In this document: positions 18,191 to 26,350 of the stretch, piece after piece
Position numbering within the stretch: the stretch's first letter is position 1
Layout: every line of letters starts with the position of its first letter
Origin: Vibrio penaeicida
Lineage (GTDB): Bacteria > Pseudomonadota > Gammaproteobacteria > Enterobacterales > Vibrionaceae
DNA: 64,000 nt
Direction: 5' to 3'
Assembly (NCBI RefSeq): GCF_030689305.1
Contig: NZ_JAUYVM010000002.1
Coordinates: forward strand, 248,001 to 312,000
The notes under the pieces: model-generated
What the model saw: the letters and a program-made list of their open reading frames with translations, nothing else
Database searches by the model: none
Told to the model about the DNA's origin: nothing
Program-made: the position numbers and the translations under genes

Positions 18191-18979
18191 TTGGATACGA
18201 AAGAAGAGAAAAAGTATCAAGCGCCAGCCCTGGAAAAGGGCTTAGACATCATAGAAGTACTTTCAAGCCATGCTTCTGGGCTTTCTCAGGTCGAAATTGC
18301 CAGAGAATTAGGCAGAAGTGTCGGAGAGATTTTTAGAATGCTGGTGGTGCTGTGCGATAGAGGTTATTTGTCGCTAGATTCTCACACCGACAGGTATGCG
18401 CTTACCACGAAGCTGTTCGAAGTCTCGCATCGTTATCCAAAGATAAAACGCCTAACATCCCTTGCGGTTCCGGTTATGAATACACTGGCTGAAAAGCTTC
18501 AGCAATCGGTTCATCTAGCCATAGTATCTGAAGGAAAATTGTTGGTTATTGGGCAAGTTGATTCTCCGGGATACCACTTGATGAGCGTTCGCCTAGGCGC
18601 CAAATTGGATGTGTGGAAAGCGTCTTCTGGTCGCGTTATTTTAGCGCACTCGCCAGACAGCGAGTTGGAGCAGTTTATCCTTGCCCACCCTCCCGGTAGT
18701 GAAGAAGACATTAGCCAGATAAAAGCGGAGCTAGCGAAAGTTCGCAATAAAGGATACGAAGAGCGCAAAAGCTATGTCATTAAAGGCGTCGTCAACATTT
18801 CAGTACCAATAACGGATTATTCTGGGCAGGCAATCGCCTGTTTGACCATTCCTTTAATAGAAAGTGTTGAAGGCGATAACCGTGCCATCAGGAAAGAATG
18901 CCGCGAAGCTATGCTGGAAGCGGCTGAATATTTAAACGAGCAGATGGGTGGAAATCTTCATGAGGGCAGCATACAGTAA
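18191..18979 (+). CDS. IclR-family transcriptional regulator
   Basis: 262 residues: N-terminal winged HTH (about 12-70, GLDIIEVLSSHASGLSQVEIA) and a C-terminal effector-binding GAF-like domain. The start is a TTG at 18191 with AGGAAAA just upstream. The next in-frame ATG would remove most of the HTH, so the rare start codon is preferred. Probably controls the lactonase-dehydratase operon it follows. Ends before a strong terminator. Confidence 0.87.
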   Translation: MDTKEEKKYQAPALEKGLDIIEVLSSHASGLSQVEIARELGRSVGEIFRMLVVLCDRGYLSLDSHTDRYALTTKLFEVSHRYPKIKRLTSLAVPVMNTLAEKLQQSVHLAIVSEGKLLVIGQVDSPGYHLMSVRLGAKLDVWKASSGRVILAHSPDSELEQFILAHPPGSEEDISQIKAELAKVRNKGYEERKSYVIKGVVNISVPITDYSGQAIACLTIPLIESVEGDNRAIRKECREAMLEAAEYLNEQMGGNLHEGSIQ

Positions 18980-19022
18980 CCTTTTGATATAATTAATTAA
19001 TGCGAACACCTTAAACGAATTA

Positions 19023-19049
19023 AGAGAAGTGACGAACTTCTCTTTTTTT
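19023..19049 (+). terminator. Rho-independent terminator after iclR-type gene
   Basis: Stem AGAGAAGT / ACTTCTCT with loop GACGA and seven T residues. Confidence 0.85.
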
Positions 19050-19154
19050 ATGTCTCATTAACCTCAAAGCTGTCTTATTATCAAGTCACGTCTTATTATT
19101 CTTCCATTGTTCCACATAGGGTATTACCCGCTAACCAAAAAGGAGGAATTAATT

Positions 19155-19235
19155 ATGTTTGTGTGTCGCCCGTTTAGCGCACGTCACTTTGCTATAGTGA
19201 ACCACTCAAGACATTGCGATATCGTGCTGCGATAA
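19155..19235 (+). CDS. 26-aa putative leader peptide upstream of the ABC-F gene
   Basis: AAGGAGG (19140-19146) stands 8 nt before ATG 19155, the best ribosome binding site in this region. The ORF reads MFVCRPFSARHFAIVNHSRH then CDIVLR and stops at 19235. It ends 114 bp before the ABC-F start. ABC-F antibiotic-resistance genes are often controlled by ribosome stalling on such short leader ORFs, so this is probably a regulatory uORF. No homologous peptide is known to me. The rest of 18980-19349 holds the iclR terminator and the hairpins listed next. Confidence 0.55.
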   Translation: MFVCRPFSARHFAIVNHSRHCDIVLR

Positions 19236-19298
19236 TCCAGGCTTGAGCGAATACAAACCATTCTATTCAGAGTGCTCTTCTCTTGAGCTCTTGGATTG

Positions 19299-19331
19299 TT
19301 GTCAGCGTAGTTTGACAAGGGCATTGTGCCC
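19299..19331 (+). promoter_or_regulatory. Tandem hairpins between leader ORF and ABC-F start
   Basis: TTGTCA (19299-19304) pairs with TGACAA (19313-19318), immediately followed by GGGCA-TTG-TGCCC (19319-19331), 18 nt before the ATG. AATCCA near 19234 and TGGATT near 19292 could close a longer alternative structure. The layout fits translational or transcriptional attenuation. Confidence 0.4.
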
Positions 19332-19349
19332 GCAATTCTTGAGAAACTT

Positions 19350-21092
19350 ATGAGTACTTTATTATCAGCACAAACTCTTACTATTGAACAACCTTCAAGC
19401 ACTTTGTTTGAAGCGATTTCTTTCACCCTGCAAAAAGGCAACAAAATTGGCTTAATTGGGCACAACGGTTGTGGAAAAAGTTCGCTACTTGCCGTGTTAA
19501 GTGGCAAATCAGATTCTCACACTGGAAGTGTTACCAAAGCACACCACTGTGTGGTTGCCAGCGTAGAGCAGCACCTTCCGACCGCAGTTGAGCACGCCAG
19601 TTTGATTGAAGCATTAGCAGAACAATTACCAGAGTCCGATGAACGATGGCGCGTAGAAGCGTTATTGGCGGAATTTGGCTTTAGCGAAAGCCAATGGCAA
19701 CAGCTTGCGTCCTCCCTCAGTGGTGGGCAGCACATGAAACTCTTGCTGGCAAGAGCGCTTATTACCCAGCCCGATCTATTGCTTTTAGATGAACCCAGCA
19801 ACCATCTGGATTTACCCACCTTACTATGGTTAGAGCGTTTTCTTAATGAGTGGCGTGGCAGCTTTGTTTTGGTGTCTCACGATCAGACTCTATTAGATAG
19901 CGTAACCAATACCACTTGGATTATGAGAGACAAAGGGCTCTATAGCTTTGAGTTACCTTGTAGCGAAGCGAGGCAAGCGCTCTCAGAGAAAGACATGGCT
20001 GATGAAGCGCGCCACAAGTCGGAGCAAAAGGAGATTGACCGGATCGAAAAAAGCGCCAAGCGTTTGGCCGTTTGGGGCAAAGTTTACGACAACGAAGACT
20101 TAGCTCGTAAAGCCAAACATATGGAAAAGCGCAAAGATCGATTGGTCGAGCAGCAAACCGAACTTACGCAAGGTTCACCGTGGACGCTGACCTTGTCGGG
20201 TGAGCGTATGCAAGCGAATCGCCTGTTAGAACTCGAAAACACCCAAGTGAAAGCGCAGCTTCATCTTCCGTTGCTATTTGATATCATTCACCAGCAAATC
20301 AAAAGTGGTGATAAAGTCGCGATATTGGGTCGAAATGGGAGTGGTAAATCTTCTCTTATGCGCATGCTTTGGAACGCGTATACCGACGATCAAGACGTTG
20401 GAGGAATAGTACTTCATCCCAAAGCGAACATCGGATACTACGACCAAAGCTTAGAGCAGCTTAACGGAGAGGAAAGCTTACTCGACGCGCTGTATTCCTA
20501 CGGGAATTTAACGGAAGAAGTACGAAAGCGTTCATTAATCAGTGCCGGTTTTCCATTTAGCCGCCACGAACAAAAGGTAAAAGAGCTAAGTGGTGGAGAG
20601 CGATCTCGATTGCTATTTATCGGGTTAACCCTCGCAAATTACCACCTTCTCATGCTGGACGAGCCAACCAACCACTTGGATTTAGAAGGGAAAGAAGAGC
20701 TTTTCGAAACTTTAAGAAACTTCCAAGGCGGCACGTTGGTGGTCAGTCACGATCGTCGGCTTATCGAATCCAGTTGTAATCGATTTTGGCTAGTGACCGA
20801 TGGAAAACTGGAAGAGTACCTCGACGTTGATGAAGCGTACCAGCGTTTGGCTTTTGAAAGTGGTGGTCTCCAAATTGGCAGCTCTTCTGAACTCAATAAG
20901 GAAAGTAACACCAAGGACGTAAGCAATTCTGTTCATTCGGAAAGTGATGAAGAGATCATGCTCGAAAGGTTATTGGAGCTAGAAATATGGCTTGAAGACG
21001 ATCTGGCTCGAAAGCCTAAGCATCAAAAGCCAAAGCTTCAGTCGCAATGGCGAGAAGAAATTGCGTTAATTAATAGTAAGTTAAACCTATAA
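19350..21092 (+). CDS. ABC-F family ATPase (ribosome-associated, possible antibiotic resistance)
   Basis: 580 residues from ATG 19350 (a GTG at 19326 adds eight). Two ABC domains without membrane helices: Walker A GHNGCGKSS near 40 and GRNGSGKSS near 335, signatures LSGGQ and LSGGE, Walker B LLLLDEPSNHLD and LMLDEPTNHLD. The interdomain linker is charged and helical (about 215-290). ABC-F proteins act at the ribosomal E site in translation rescue or protect against drugs bound at the peptidyl transferase centre. The leader ORF favours a resistance-type role. The C-terminal 60 residues are acidic and variable. Confidence 0.9.
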   Translation: MSTLLSAQTLTIEQPSSTLFEAISFTLQKGNKIGLIGHNGCGKSSLLAVLSGKSDSHTGSVTKAHHCVVASVEQHLPTAVEHASLIEALAEQLPESDERWRVEALLAEFGFSESQWQQLASSLSGGQHMKLLLARALITQPDLLLLDEPSNHLDLPTLLWLERFLNEWRGSFVLVSHDQTLLDSVTNTTWIMRDKGLYSFELPCSEARQALSEKDMADEARHKSEQKEIDRIEKSAKRLAVWGKVYDNEDLARKAKHMEKRKDRLVEQQTELTQGSPWTLTLSGERMQANRLLELENTQVKAQLHLPLLFDIIHQQIKSGDKVAILGRNGSGKSSLMRMLWNAYTDDQDVGGIVLHPKANIGYYDQSLEQLNGEESLLDALYSYGNLTEEVRKRSLISAGFPFSRHEQKVKELSGGERSRLLFIGLTLANYHLLMLDEPTNHLDLEGKEELFETLRNFQGGTLVVSHDRRLIESSCNRFWLVTDGKLEEYLDVDEAYQRLAFESGGLQIGSSSELNKESNTKDVSNSVHSESDEEIMLERLLELEIWLEDDLARKPKHQKPKLQSQWREEIALINSKLNL

Positions 21093-21107
21093 GATATAAA
21101 AATGAAT

Positions 21108-21132
21108 GCTCCCCATATTGGGAGCTTCTTTT
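21108..21132 (+). terminator. Rho-independent terminator after ABC-F gene
   Basis: GCTCCC (21108-21113) pairs with GGGAGC (21120-21125), loop CATATT, followed by TTCTTTTT. Confidence 0.8.
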
Positions 21133-21163
21133 TATCCTGAGTTCAGGATATTTAGGTGTTTCT

Positions 21164-21718
21164 ATGACTGTTATTATCAGAAAGGCGTTCGAAGACGAAT
21201 GTCAGGCTTTACATAAATTGGTGACCAAAGACGAGGAATGGGCGAAATACAATGGTCCTTACTTTGGCTACACACGCCCAACAGAAGACATATTTCGTAC
21301 AACCACGTTTCAGCGGCTTCTCAAAGGTGAAGACATTCAGGTAATTGAATGGAATGGTGAACAAGTAGGAACCGTTAGCTGTTATTGGGAAGATGAAAAC
21401 ACCCGTTGGTTGGAGTCCGGTATTGTCATTTATGATTCGAAAGCATGGGGAAAAGGTATCGCTCAACAAGCGTTAACCCTTTGGGTTTCGAATATATTTG
21501 CAACTAGAGAACTGGAAAGAGTCGGGCTCACAACATGGTCAGGTAACCCTGCAATGATGAAGTGCGCCGAAAAACTTGGCTTCAAACTTGAAGGCAGGCT
21601 GCGAAAAGTGCGTTTCTATAAGGGCGAGTACTACGACTCCGTAAGATACGGAATACTAAAAGAAGAGTGGATGCAATTTAGGAGCGTGAATGAGGTTTCT
21701 AGCTGTCGTACTTATTAG
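21164..21718 (+). CDS. GNAT acetyltransferase (RimJ/RimL-like)
   Basis: 184 residues of GNAT fold with the acetyl-CoA loop region KAWGKGIAQQAL and the C-terminal ARELERVGL...NPAMMKCAEKLGFKLEGRLRK typical of RimJ/RimL-type N-acetyltransferases. Substrate unknown. Its 3' end overlaps the YidD-like gene by 29 bp in another frame, suggesting translational coupling. Confidence 0.85.
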   Translation: MTVIIRKAFEDECQALHKLVTKDEEWAKYNGPYFGYTRPTEDIFRTTTFQRLLKGEDIQVIEWNGEQVGTVSCYWEDENTRWLESGIVIYDSKAWGKGIAQQALTLWVSNIFATRELERVGLTTWSGNPAMMKCAEKLGFKLEGRLRKVRFYKGEYYDSVRYGILKEEWMQFRSVNEVSSCRTY

Positions 21719-22025
21719 GTTTTACCAGCGTTTTATTTCTCCTTATAAAGGATTTCGATGTGCCCATGCCTGCTTGCATAAAGGGGATTCATGCTCTGAA
21801 GCTGTTAAAAAAATCATTCAGGAGCACGGTGTATTTTCATCAAGAACAAGGATCTCACAGCGCTTTTCAGCATGCAGAGTCGCTAACGATACTTTGAAGC
21901 GAGATAGGAAAAAGAAAAAAGACAAAAAAGAAAACGATCAATTTTGTCAGAATGCGGATTGTTGTTCCAATGTCATTTGGACCAAGAAAGACTGCTCAGA
22001 TGGCGTGTGCGACTGTTCTTGGTAG
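21690..22025 (+). CDS. YidD-like membrane insertion factor with Cys-rich extension
   Basis: 111 residues. The first 70 follow the YidD pattern: an amphipathic start (LIRFYQRFISPYKGFRC), GDSCSEAVKKIIQEHG and the closing ISQRFSACR. A Lys-rich linker (about 71-82) and a tail with six cysteines then follow. Canonical YidD is about 75-85 residues and lies between rnpA and yidC; this is a distant paralogue in another context. YidD assists YidC-dependent membrane insertion; the tail could bind metal or form disulfides (inference). Confidence 0.75.
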   Translation: MRFLAVVLIRFYQRFISPYKGFRCAHACLHKGDSCSEAVKKIIQEHGVFSSRTRISQRFSACRVANDTLKRDRKKKKDKKENDQFCQNADCCSNVIWTKKDCSDGVCDCSW

Positions 22026-22108
22026 TGTACAGTTCCATTTATAGCTAGGGCAGTAAGGGAGCTTATGCTACACTCGCCGCCCTTTTCTGTTTCAATGAGA
22101 TGATCACC

Positions 22109-22465
22109 ATGAGCCTAAAGCAAGAACTTCAAAAGCTTCACAACCGTTTAGATAACTGCCAACGTAAACTAGACGCAGCGAAAGGGCGTGGCGATCAAGA
22201 AATGATTTCAAAGTTTGTTGATGAAATAGAAAAGATGAACAAGAAAGCGAACTCGATGAAGCACAAGCAACAGTACGACATGAACAAAGAGCGTAAAAGC
22301 TTGCTTGATATGCCATTTTCTCGTGAAATCACTAAAGCTGAACAAGCGGATATGGGCAAACTGAAGAAATCAGTAAAAGGCTTGGTTGTCGTGCACCCGA
22401 CGACAAAATTGGGTAAAGAACTTCAGTTGAAAGCAATGACAGGTTACGCTCCGAAAAAGTTCTAA
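22109..22465 (+). CDS. yibL: YibL family ribosome-associated protein
   Basis: 118 residues from ATG 22109 ([10 protein letters not shown]); an ATG nine bases upstream is possible. Highly charged and helical, with [16 protein letters not shown] and the ending [17 protein letters not shown] characteristic of YibL, a conserved gammaproteobacterial protein that co-purifies with ribosomes. Molecular role unknown. Likely promoter element TATGCTACACT lies 40 bp upstream. Confidence 0.88.
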   Translation: MSLKQELQKLHNRLDNCQRKLDAAKGRGDQEMISKFVDEIEKMNKKANSMKHKQQYDMNKERKSLLDMPFSREITKAEQADMGKLKKSVKGLVVVHPTTKLGKELQLKAMTGYAPKKF

Positions 22466-22490
22466 TTTTTTCAGCCCAAATCTAAAAAAG

Positions 22491-22520
22491 GTGGGTGTTC
22501 AGAATACCCTGAACACCCAC
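22491..22520 (-). terminator. Terminator between yibL and the accessory island
   Basis: Perfect 12-bp stem GTGGGTGTTCAG / CTGAACACCCAC with a 6-nt loop. The T-tract is on the minus-strand side (CCTTTTTTAG), so it terminates the island transcript; it may also stop yibL. Confidence 0.8.
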
Positions 22521-22641
22521 TCTAATATTTGCTAAATCACTATCATCTGTCCTTTCCAAATCGAAATGCCCGCATAGGCTTTTTGCTGCGATTATTATCA
22601 AACAAATGATGCTTTACGCTATGTTTTGTGAAAGGTATCTA

Positions 22642-22977
22642 TCACTTAATTACTATAGTGTTTATGTCTTCACCATCGCCCCAACGGCTGCATGTGTTGA
22701 GACCCGTAATCGTGACAGTTGCACCAGCCAGTTTTGCTGCAAGTAACTGGCTAAACTGCGATTTTCCAGCGACAGAGTTTTCATCTCTAATCAGCCAGTA
22801 ACCTCTTGTTGCACAACTCGGGGAGCCAGTTTTTGCAGTACCGCCACTCAATGTTACAAGATGCAAATTATCGGATGCTCTCGCATATAGAGTTTCTACT
22901 TTGCCAGTCTGAGTGCCACCGTGAACACCAAAAGTCGCCATACAAAGTACTGGGATCATCTTTACTAAAAACTTCAT
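22642..22977 (-). CDS. Small secreted protein, island family member A
   Basis: 111 residues with a signal peptide (MKFLVKMIPVLCMATFGVHG) and a mature chain of about 90. The pattern is an early beta strand (VETLYAR), a central Cys followed by RGYWLI, LLAAKLAGATVTITG, Cys and a final INTIVIK. The same layout appears in the proteins at 25836 and 26892, suggesting one divergent family with an OB-like or small beta fold. Function unknown. RBS GGAG is 6 nt before ATG. It is the fifth unit under the shared promoter module (23075-23141). Confidence 0.72.
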   Translation of the reverse strand: MKFLVKMIPVLCMATFGVHGGTQTGKVETLYARASDNLHLVTLSGGTAKTGSPSCATRGYWLIRDENSVAGKSQFSQLLAAKLAGATVTITGLNTCSRWGDGEDINTIVIK

Positions 22978-23074
22978 GCTTTCTCCATAGCAAACTAACG
23001 CCCAATAAAGTAGCCAAGAGCGGAGAACTACCGCTACTGCATACTACTTTAAATGTGAACTAAATTTATGGAGC

Positions 23075-23141
23075 ATCATACAAGGTCACCAAGCTTATAT
23101 TTGTGGGCTACTTGACTTGTGCGAGCGATCTCACCTTCATG
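23075..23141 (-). promoter_or_regulatory. Island promoter module copy 1
   Basis: On the minus strand CTCGCACA begins at 23125 and a TATGAT box follows exactly 45 nt later (23080-23075). Upstream part reads GGTGAGATCG, giving GAG-N4-CTC. Lies after the stop of the membrane protein gene at 23210 and before the secreted protein gene starting at 22977. Confidence 0.65.
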
Positions 23142-23209
23142 ATTTTGAAAGCATTGTGCTAGGGCTATGCATTAAAAGCCGTGCTTGTTATTTCGACAAT
23201 TTGTGATGG

Positions 23210-23590
23210 CTAGAAACCAGCTTGAATAAACACAGCGTAATACAAAGGAAGTGATACTAGATGAGCTATGATCGTCCCAATGATAAGTACTTTTTTGCTT
23301 GCTACATTCGCTACATGCCGCATTTTTGGTGAGTAAAAAAGGCTGATAATACAGTAAGCAGTATAGATAATTAGCCAAGCTACCCAAAACTCATGAACAA
23401 AGAAAAACTGTTGGTTGATTTGACCATATACCGCAATGAGTCCAATAGAGAAAAATAAACTACCTGAAAACTCTTCAATTTTTACCTTTAAAGCACTCGT
23501 TTCTTTACCAGTCCAATAGTGATATATCTTTAAAGGAATGATCCCTAATAAATAAATGACATAGATCGAAAAAGCTATTCCCCAAAACAT
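23210..23590 (-). CDS. Small integral membrane protein (four helices), unknown
   Basis: 126 residues with four predicted membrane segments (about 4-22, 45-62, 68-86, 102-122) and short polar loops. ATG at 23590 with RBS GAGGG 6 nt upstream. No family recognised. Single-gene unit between promoter modules 2 and 1 of the island. Confidence 0.7.
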   Translation of the reverse strand: MFWGIAFSIYVIYLLGIIPLKIYHYWTGKETSALKVKIEEFSGSLFFSIGLIAVYGQINQQFFFVHEFWVAWLIIYTAYCIISLFYSPKMRHVANVASKKVLIIGTIIAHLVSLPLYYAVFIQAGF

Positions 23591-23655
23591 CGGATCCCTC
23601 GTTTCATTTTAACGTCCATTTTTCAACACGGACTTGGGTTTTCAAAAAAGGGGCG

Positions 23656-23726
23656 AGTATACAGAGTAAATCGGATTGAATATCTTAGATTCCTTATCTG
23701 TGCGAGTCATATCATCTTTAGCCAAA
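23656..23726 (-). promoter_or_regulatory. Island promoter module copy 2
   Basis: CTCGCACA starts at 23706 on the minus strand and TATACT (23661-23656) follows exactly 45 nt later. The left part (GATGATATGA) is the least conserved of the five copies. Precedes the membrane protein gene at 23590. Confidence 0.55.
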
Positions 23727-23768
23727 ATGACTCAATTTGAATTGGAAAACTCTCGCTGTTGTGTGGTG

Positions 23769-24365
23769 CTACGTTCTTTTCACAGCAACAACAGAGTACG
23801 TGTGCCAATGCTTGAGAATTCCGATTGTAGTTTCGGAGCTTTCATCTCGTTCAATAAACCTTACTATCTCAAAGTTAACGAATAACCCTCTTACTTGTTG
23901 TTCACTCAATGGGGTAGTGGGCTGACGAAAATTTGAAGCCCAACTGTCTTTCACACCCATAAAATCGCCTGCAAACACACCGCCGATTTCTATCGACTTT
24001 TCGATTTTTTCCCAAGTCCTATTGAAATGAGTGGGGTCTGCAAAAAATAAGCTCGAATTGGCGATCACAACGCCAGAGTGAGGGTAATCATACAATTCAA
24101 ACGAGGATTTGGTGATATCCACTAAAGGTTTTGTTTTGAACCGATCTCGACAAATTTTTATGGAATCAGGATTCACATCAAAGCCATGCACTTGATACCC
24201 TTGCTGTTCGAGGTAATCAATGTCGCTTCCTGTTCCACAGCCACAATCTATAACTACGTTGGATTTAGATTCATTCAGCTTTGTCGCTAATTCAGTACGT
24301 TTAGCATGAGGGCGAGACAACGCTTTCTTATAGAATATTCGCCAGTTTTTGGTGTTTTCATCCAT
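23769..24365 (-). CDS. Class I SAM-dependent methyltransferase
   Basis: 198 residues from ATG 24365 (AAGGT upstream; the longer frame to 24404 has no RBS). SAM-binding motif I is VVIDCGCGTGSDIDYL (near 38) and motif II VHGFDVNPDSI. The rest matches small-molecule methyltransferases of the UbiE/TehB type without a clear substrate. Probably co-transcribed with the acetyltransferase and second methyltransferase upstream. Confidence 0.82.
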   Translation of the reverse strand: MDENTKNWRIFYKKALSRPHAKRTELATKLNESKSNVVIDCGCGTGSDIDYLEQQGYQVHGFDVNPDSIKICRDRFKTKPLVDITKSSFELYDYPHSGVVIANSSLFFADPTHFNRTWEKIEKSIEIGGVFAGDFMGVKDSWASNFRQPTTPLSEQQVRGLFVNFEIVRFIERDESSETTIGILKHWHTYSVVAVKRT

Positions 24366-24469
24366 ATTTTGTACCTTGTAGTGAGAAAAACCAAACTGCA
24401 CCAATTGGGAAATTTAATGTCTTACTAAGTTCCATATAATCATCATTATTGGTTGAGGCAAATATTAGG

Positions 24470-24934
24470 TTAAATGCATTTCATCATAAGTAAACAAGGG
24501 GTTCCTTTTCCCCAAAAATCCGCAAGTTCTTCAAGAGGGTAAAAGCCCATACCTATATAAAAATGTCTCGTTTTGTCGTAGTTATCGTCGCAAGCAGACG
24601 TTCCTAACGTTTTAACTTGGAGAAGCTTAATCGCTCTCGCTTTTAGGTCTGACTCTATAGCTACCAGTAACTTTCGCCCTATACCTTGTCGATGGTATTC
24701 CTTATCCACGGCTAGTACATGTAATTCAGCAGAGTAGTCATTGTGGTAATCGACGGAAAAGAACCCAACCAACTTATCTTTCTGCCACGCAGTATAGGTA
24801 TCTAAGGTTTCAATCGTATCAACGTATTCACGCAGCGCTTCTTCGCGCCCAAACCATTCAGGGACAGTGCGAAGTACAGGCTCACATTTTTTTCCTAGCC
24901 CTTTTTCAGGACCTTTCAATTCCAAGTGGTTCAA
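24470..24934 (-). CDS. GNAT N-acetyltransferase
   Basis: 154 residues. GNAT core LHVLAVDKEYHRQGIGRKLL (about 72-91) with the acetyl-CoA Arg/Gly loop, and a final FYIGMGFYPLEE. Start is TTG at 24934, chosen because AAAAGGAG lies 5-6 nt upstream. Similar GNATs modify small molecules, including aminoglycosides or polyamines; substrate cannot be told here. Confidence 0.82.
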   Translation of the reverse strand: MNHLELKGPEKGLGKKCEPVLRTVPEWFGREEALREYVDTIETLDTYTAWQKDKLVGFFSVDYHNDYSAELHVLAVDKEYHRQGIGRKLLVAIESDLKARAIKLLQVKTLGTSACDDNYDKTRHFYIGMGFYPLEELADFWGKGTPCLLMMKCI

Positions 24935-24988
24935 TTTTGCTCCTTTTGATCTAACCTATGTTTACAGCTGGGAATCTTTAGCATTATG

Positions 24989-25741
24989 TTATAACGCTCT
25001 GACAACCCCAACGATACTTTTAGAAGAGTTCTCAAACGGTGATCTTTCCCAGTTCGAGTAAAGCTCAACCAGTTCTAAGTTACAGCGAGCTAAGTGTTCT
25101 CTGATTTCACTTAACGAGCGATATTTTAGTTCGATCTGGCTATCGTATTGGTCGCTGTTTTGATATTCCCTACGAATATCGAGCAATATTGTGTTCGCGA
25201 TGTGTTCATGTTGCTTACCTTTACCATATACCTGAACTTCAAGACCTGTAGAGCTAATGTAGCTATCCCAATGTTCATAGCTATTCGTCATTTCAAGGCT
25301 TGTTAAACCGCGTAGCCGAGTATCAAATACAAACAGGCTGTTGTGGTCCATGTGTTGGCGGATGTTGCTCAAAACTGACAAGAGGTCTTCATCAGAGATG
25401 AAAGCCTGAAATGCATTACCTGTCATCGATACCAAATCAAACGTTTTGCCTAAGTCGAAGGCAGTTGCATCCATATCAAGGAAGTCTACGTTAAGTAATC
25501 CTTGTGACTTACTATTTGCATGGTTGATCATGGGCAGTGAAAAATCGATGCCTACACAGCGTGTTAGATCCGCGGATACAGGAATGGTAACTATGCCCGT
25601 CCCACAACAAACATCCAATAGGCTCTTAAAATTTTTCTGTTGAGCTAGCTCTTGTAGAAAAGAAATTTCAGCGGAATATAAATGACCATATTGGGCATCG
25701 TATTCCTCACCAGACCAAAATTCCGATTTACTTTGTTTCAA
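24989..25741 (-). CDS. Class I SAM-dependent methyltransferase
   Basis: 250 residues. Motif I LLDVCCGTGIVTIPVS (near 40), an acidic residue in VGIDFSLPMI, and motif LDMDATAFDLGKTFDLVSMTGNAF. A longer C-terminal beta domain resembles small-molecule methyltransferases (glycine/sarcosine-like group). The start is unclear: TTG at 25741 has GAGGG 14 nt upstream. A hairpin (25773-25804) precedes it. Confidence 0.8.
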   Translation of the reverse strand: MKQSKSEFWSGEEYDAQYGHLYSAEISFLQELAQQKNFKSLLDVCCGTGIVTIPVSADLTRCVGIDFSLPMINHANSKSQGLLNVDFLDMDATAFDLGKTFDLVSMTGNAFQAFISDEDLLSVLSNIRQHMDHNSLFVFDTRLRGLTSLEMTNSYEHWDSYISSTGLEVQVYGKGKQHEHIANTILLDIRREYQNSDQYDSQIELKYRSLSEIREHLARCNLELVELYSNWERSPFENSSKSIVGVVRAL

Positions 25742-25772
25742 TTCAATGCGTTCCCTCTTTAAAAAAGAATAA

Positions 25773-25804
25773 GCGCTAACGCCAAACCAAGTGGCGTGTA
25801 GCGC
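25773..25804. repeat. Imperfect hairpin GCGCTA..GCCA / TGGC..TAGCGC
   Basis: Outer arms GCGCTA (25773-25778) and TAGCGC (25799-25804), inner arms GCCA and TGGC, loop AACCAAG. On the minus strand it contains GGCGTTAGC, reminiscent of Vibrio integron attC ends but with no complete attC structure. Lies between the secreted protein gene and the methyltransferase; could be an attenuating hairpin. Confidence 0.4.
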
Positions 25805-25835
25805 ATCGTGTTATCTATCTGTATCTGCCTAACCG

Positions 25836-26171
25836 TTACTGAATTGAACCAATGTATACGGGGGCTGGTGTATTACCATAGGTTGGAAGCGTTGCACATG
25901 TGCCTTGTCCGCCATAATAAAATATCGCTTTCTTGGCGTTATTTTGGATATTTTGCAGCATGCCAACCCACAATGAACATGTGACGGTATCGATGCCTTT
26001 CCATGTGCCTTTTGTATTACATATATAGGTAAAATCATTTCTGCCAGAATGCAGAATATTAACACTTCCATTTCCGTAAACGAGTACTCGATTAACGGTC
26101 ACCTCACAATTGAAAGCGGCAAATGCATTTGTAGAAACCACCAAAGATAACAACAAGAGTAGCTTTTTCAT
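25836..26171 (-). CDS. Small secreted protein, island family member B
   Basis: 111 residues from ATG 26171 (RBS TTGGAG, 6 nt spacing; the longer frame to 26249 is rejected). Signal peptide MKKLLLLLSLVVSTNAFA, then a mature domain with four Cys: CEVTVNRVLVYGNGSVNI, YICN, TCSLWVGML, GTCATLPTYG. Pattern (Cys pair, Trp-x-x-Met-Leu helix, aliphatic strand, final Ile-Gly-Ser-Ile) resembles the other two secreted proteins and, loosely, small OB-fold B subunits of AB5 toxins. Function unknown. Confidence 0.74.
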   Translation of the reverse strand: MKKLLLLLSLVVSTNAFAAFNCEVTVNRVLVYGNGSVNILHSGRNDFTYICNTKGTWKGIDTVTCSLWVGMLQNIQNNAKKAIFYYGGQGTCATLPTYGNTPAPVYIGSIQ

Positions 26172-26240
26172 TTTTTCTCCAATATTTATTATGAATAACA
26201 GAGTCTTAAAGACCAAAATCAGCTCTGTAAAATCGAGGTG

Positions 26241-26310
26241 ATTATACATTGCAACTTAATTCATATTTATTGAAAATGTGTTTTGTGTGAGTGAACTCTC
26301 CTTCAATCAA
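26241..26310 (-). promoter_or_regulatory. Island promoter module copy 3
   Basis: Minus strand: GAGAGTTCACTCACACA with CTCACACA starting at 26291, then a consensus TATAAT at 26246-26241, exactly 45 nt after the CTC. It heads the unit secreted protein B - methyltransferase - GNAT - methyltransferase. Strong identity to copy 5 including CAATAAATATG in the middle. Confidence 0.7.
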
Positions 26311-26350
26311 AGTGCGTTAGTTTGACTAGGTCATTTTCATTGGTATCTCA

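Noticed and set aside
22985..26325. Integron (VCR/attC) cassette array in the accessory island
   Set aside because: GGGCGTTAG (minus strand, 22995-23003), GCGTTAGTTTG in both orientations (22991-23001 and 26314-26324) and the hairpin at 25773 resemble attC ends, and the genes are typical cassette types on one strand. But there is no regular attC with paired R and L boxes after each gene and no integrase, so I do not call an integron.
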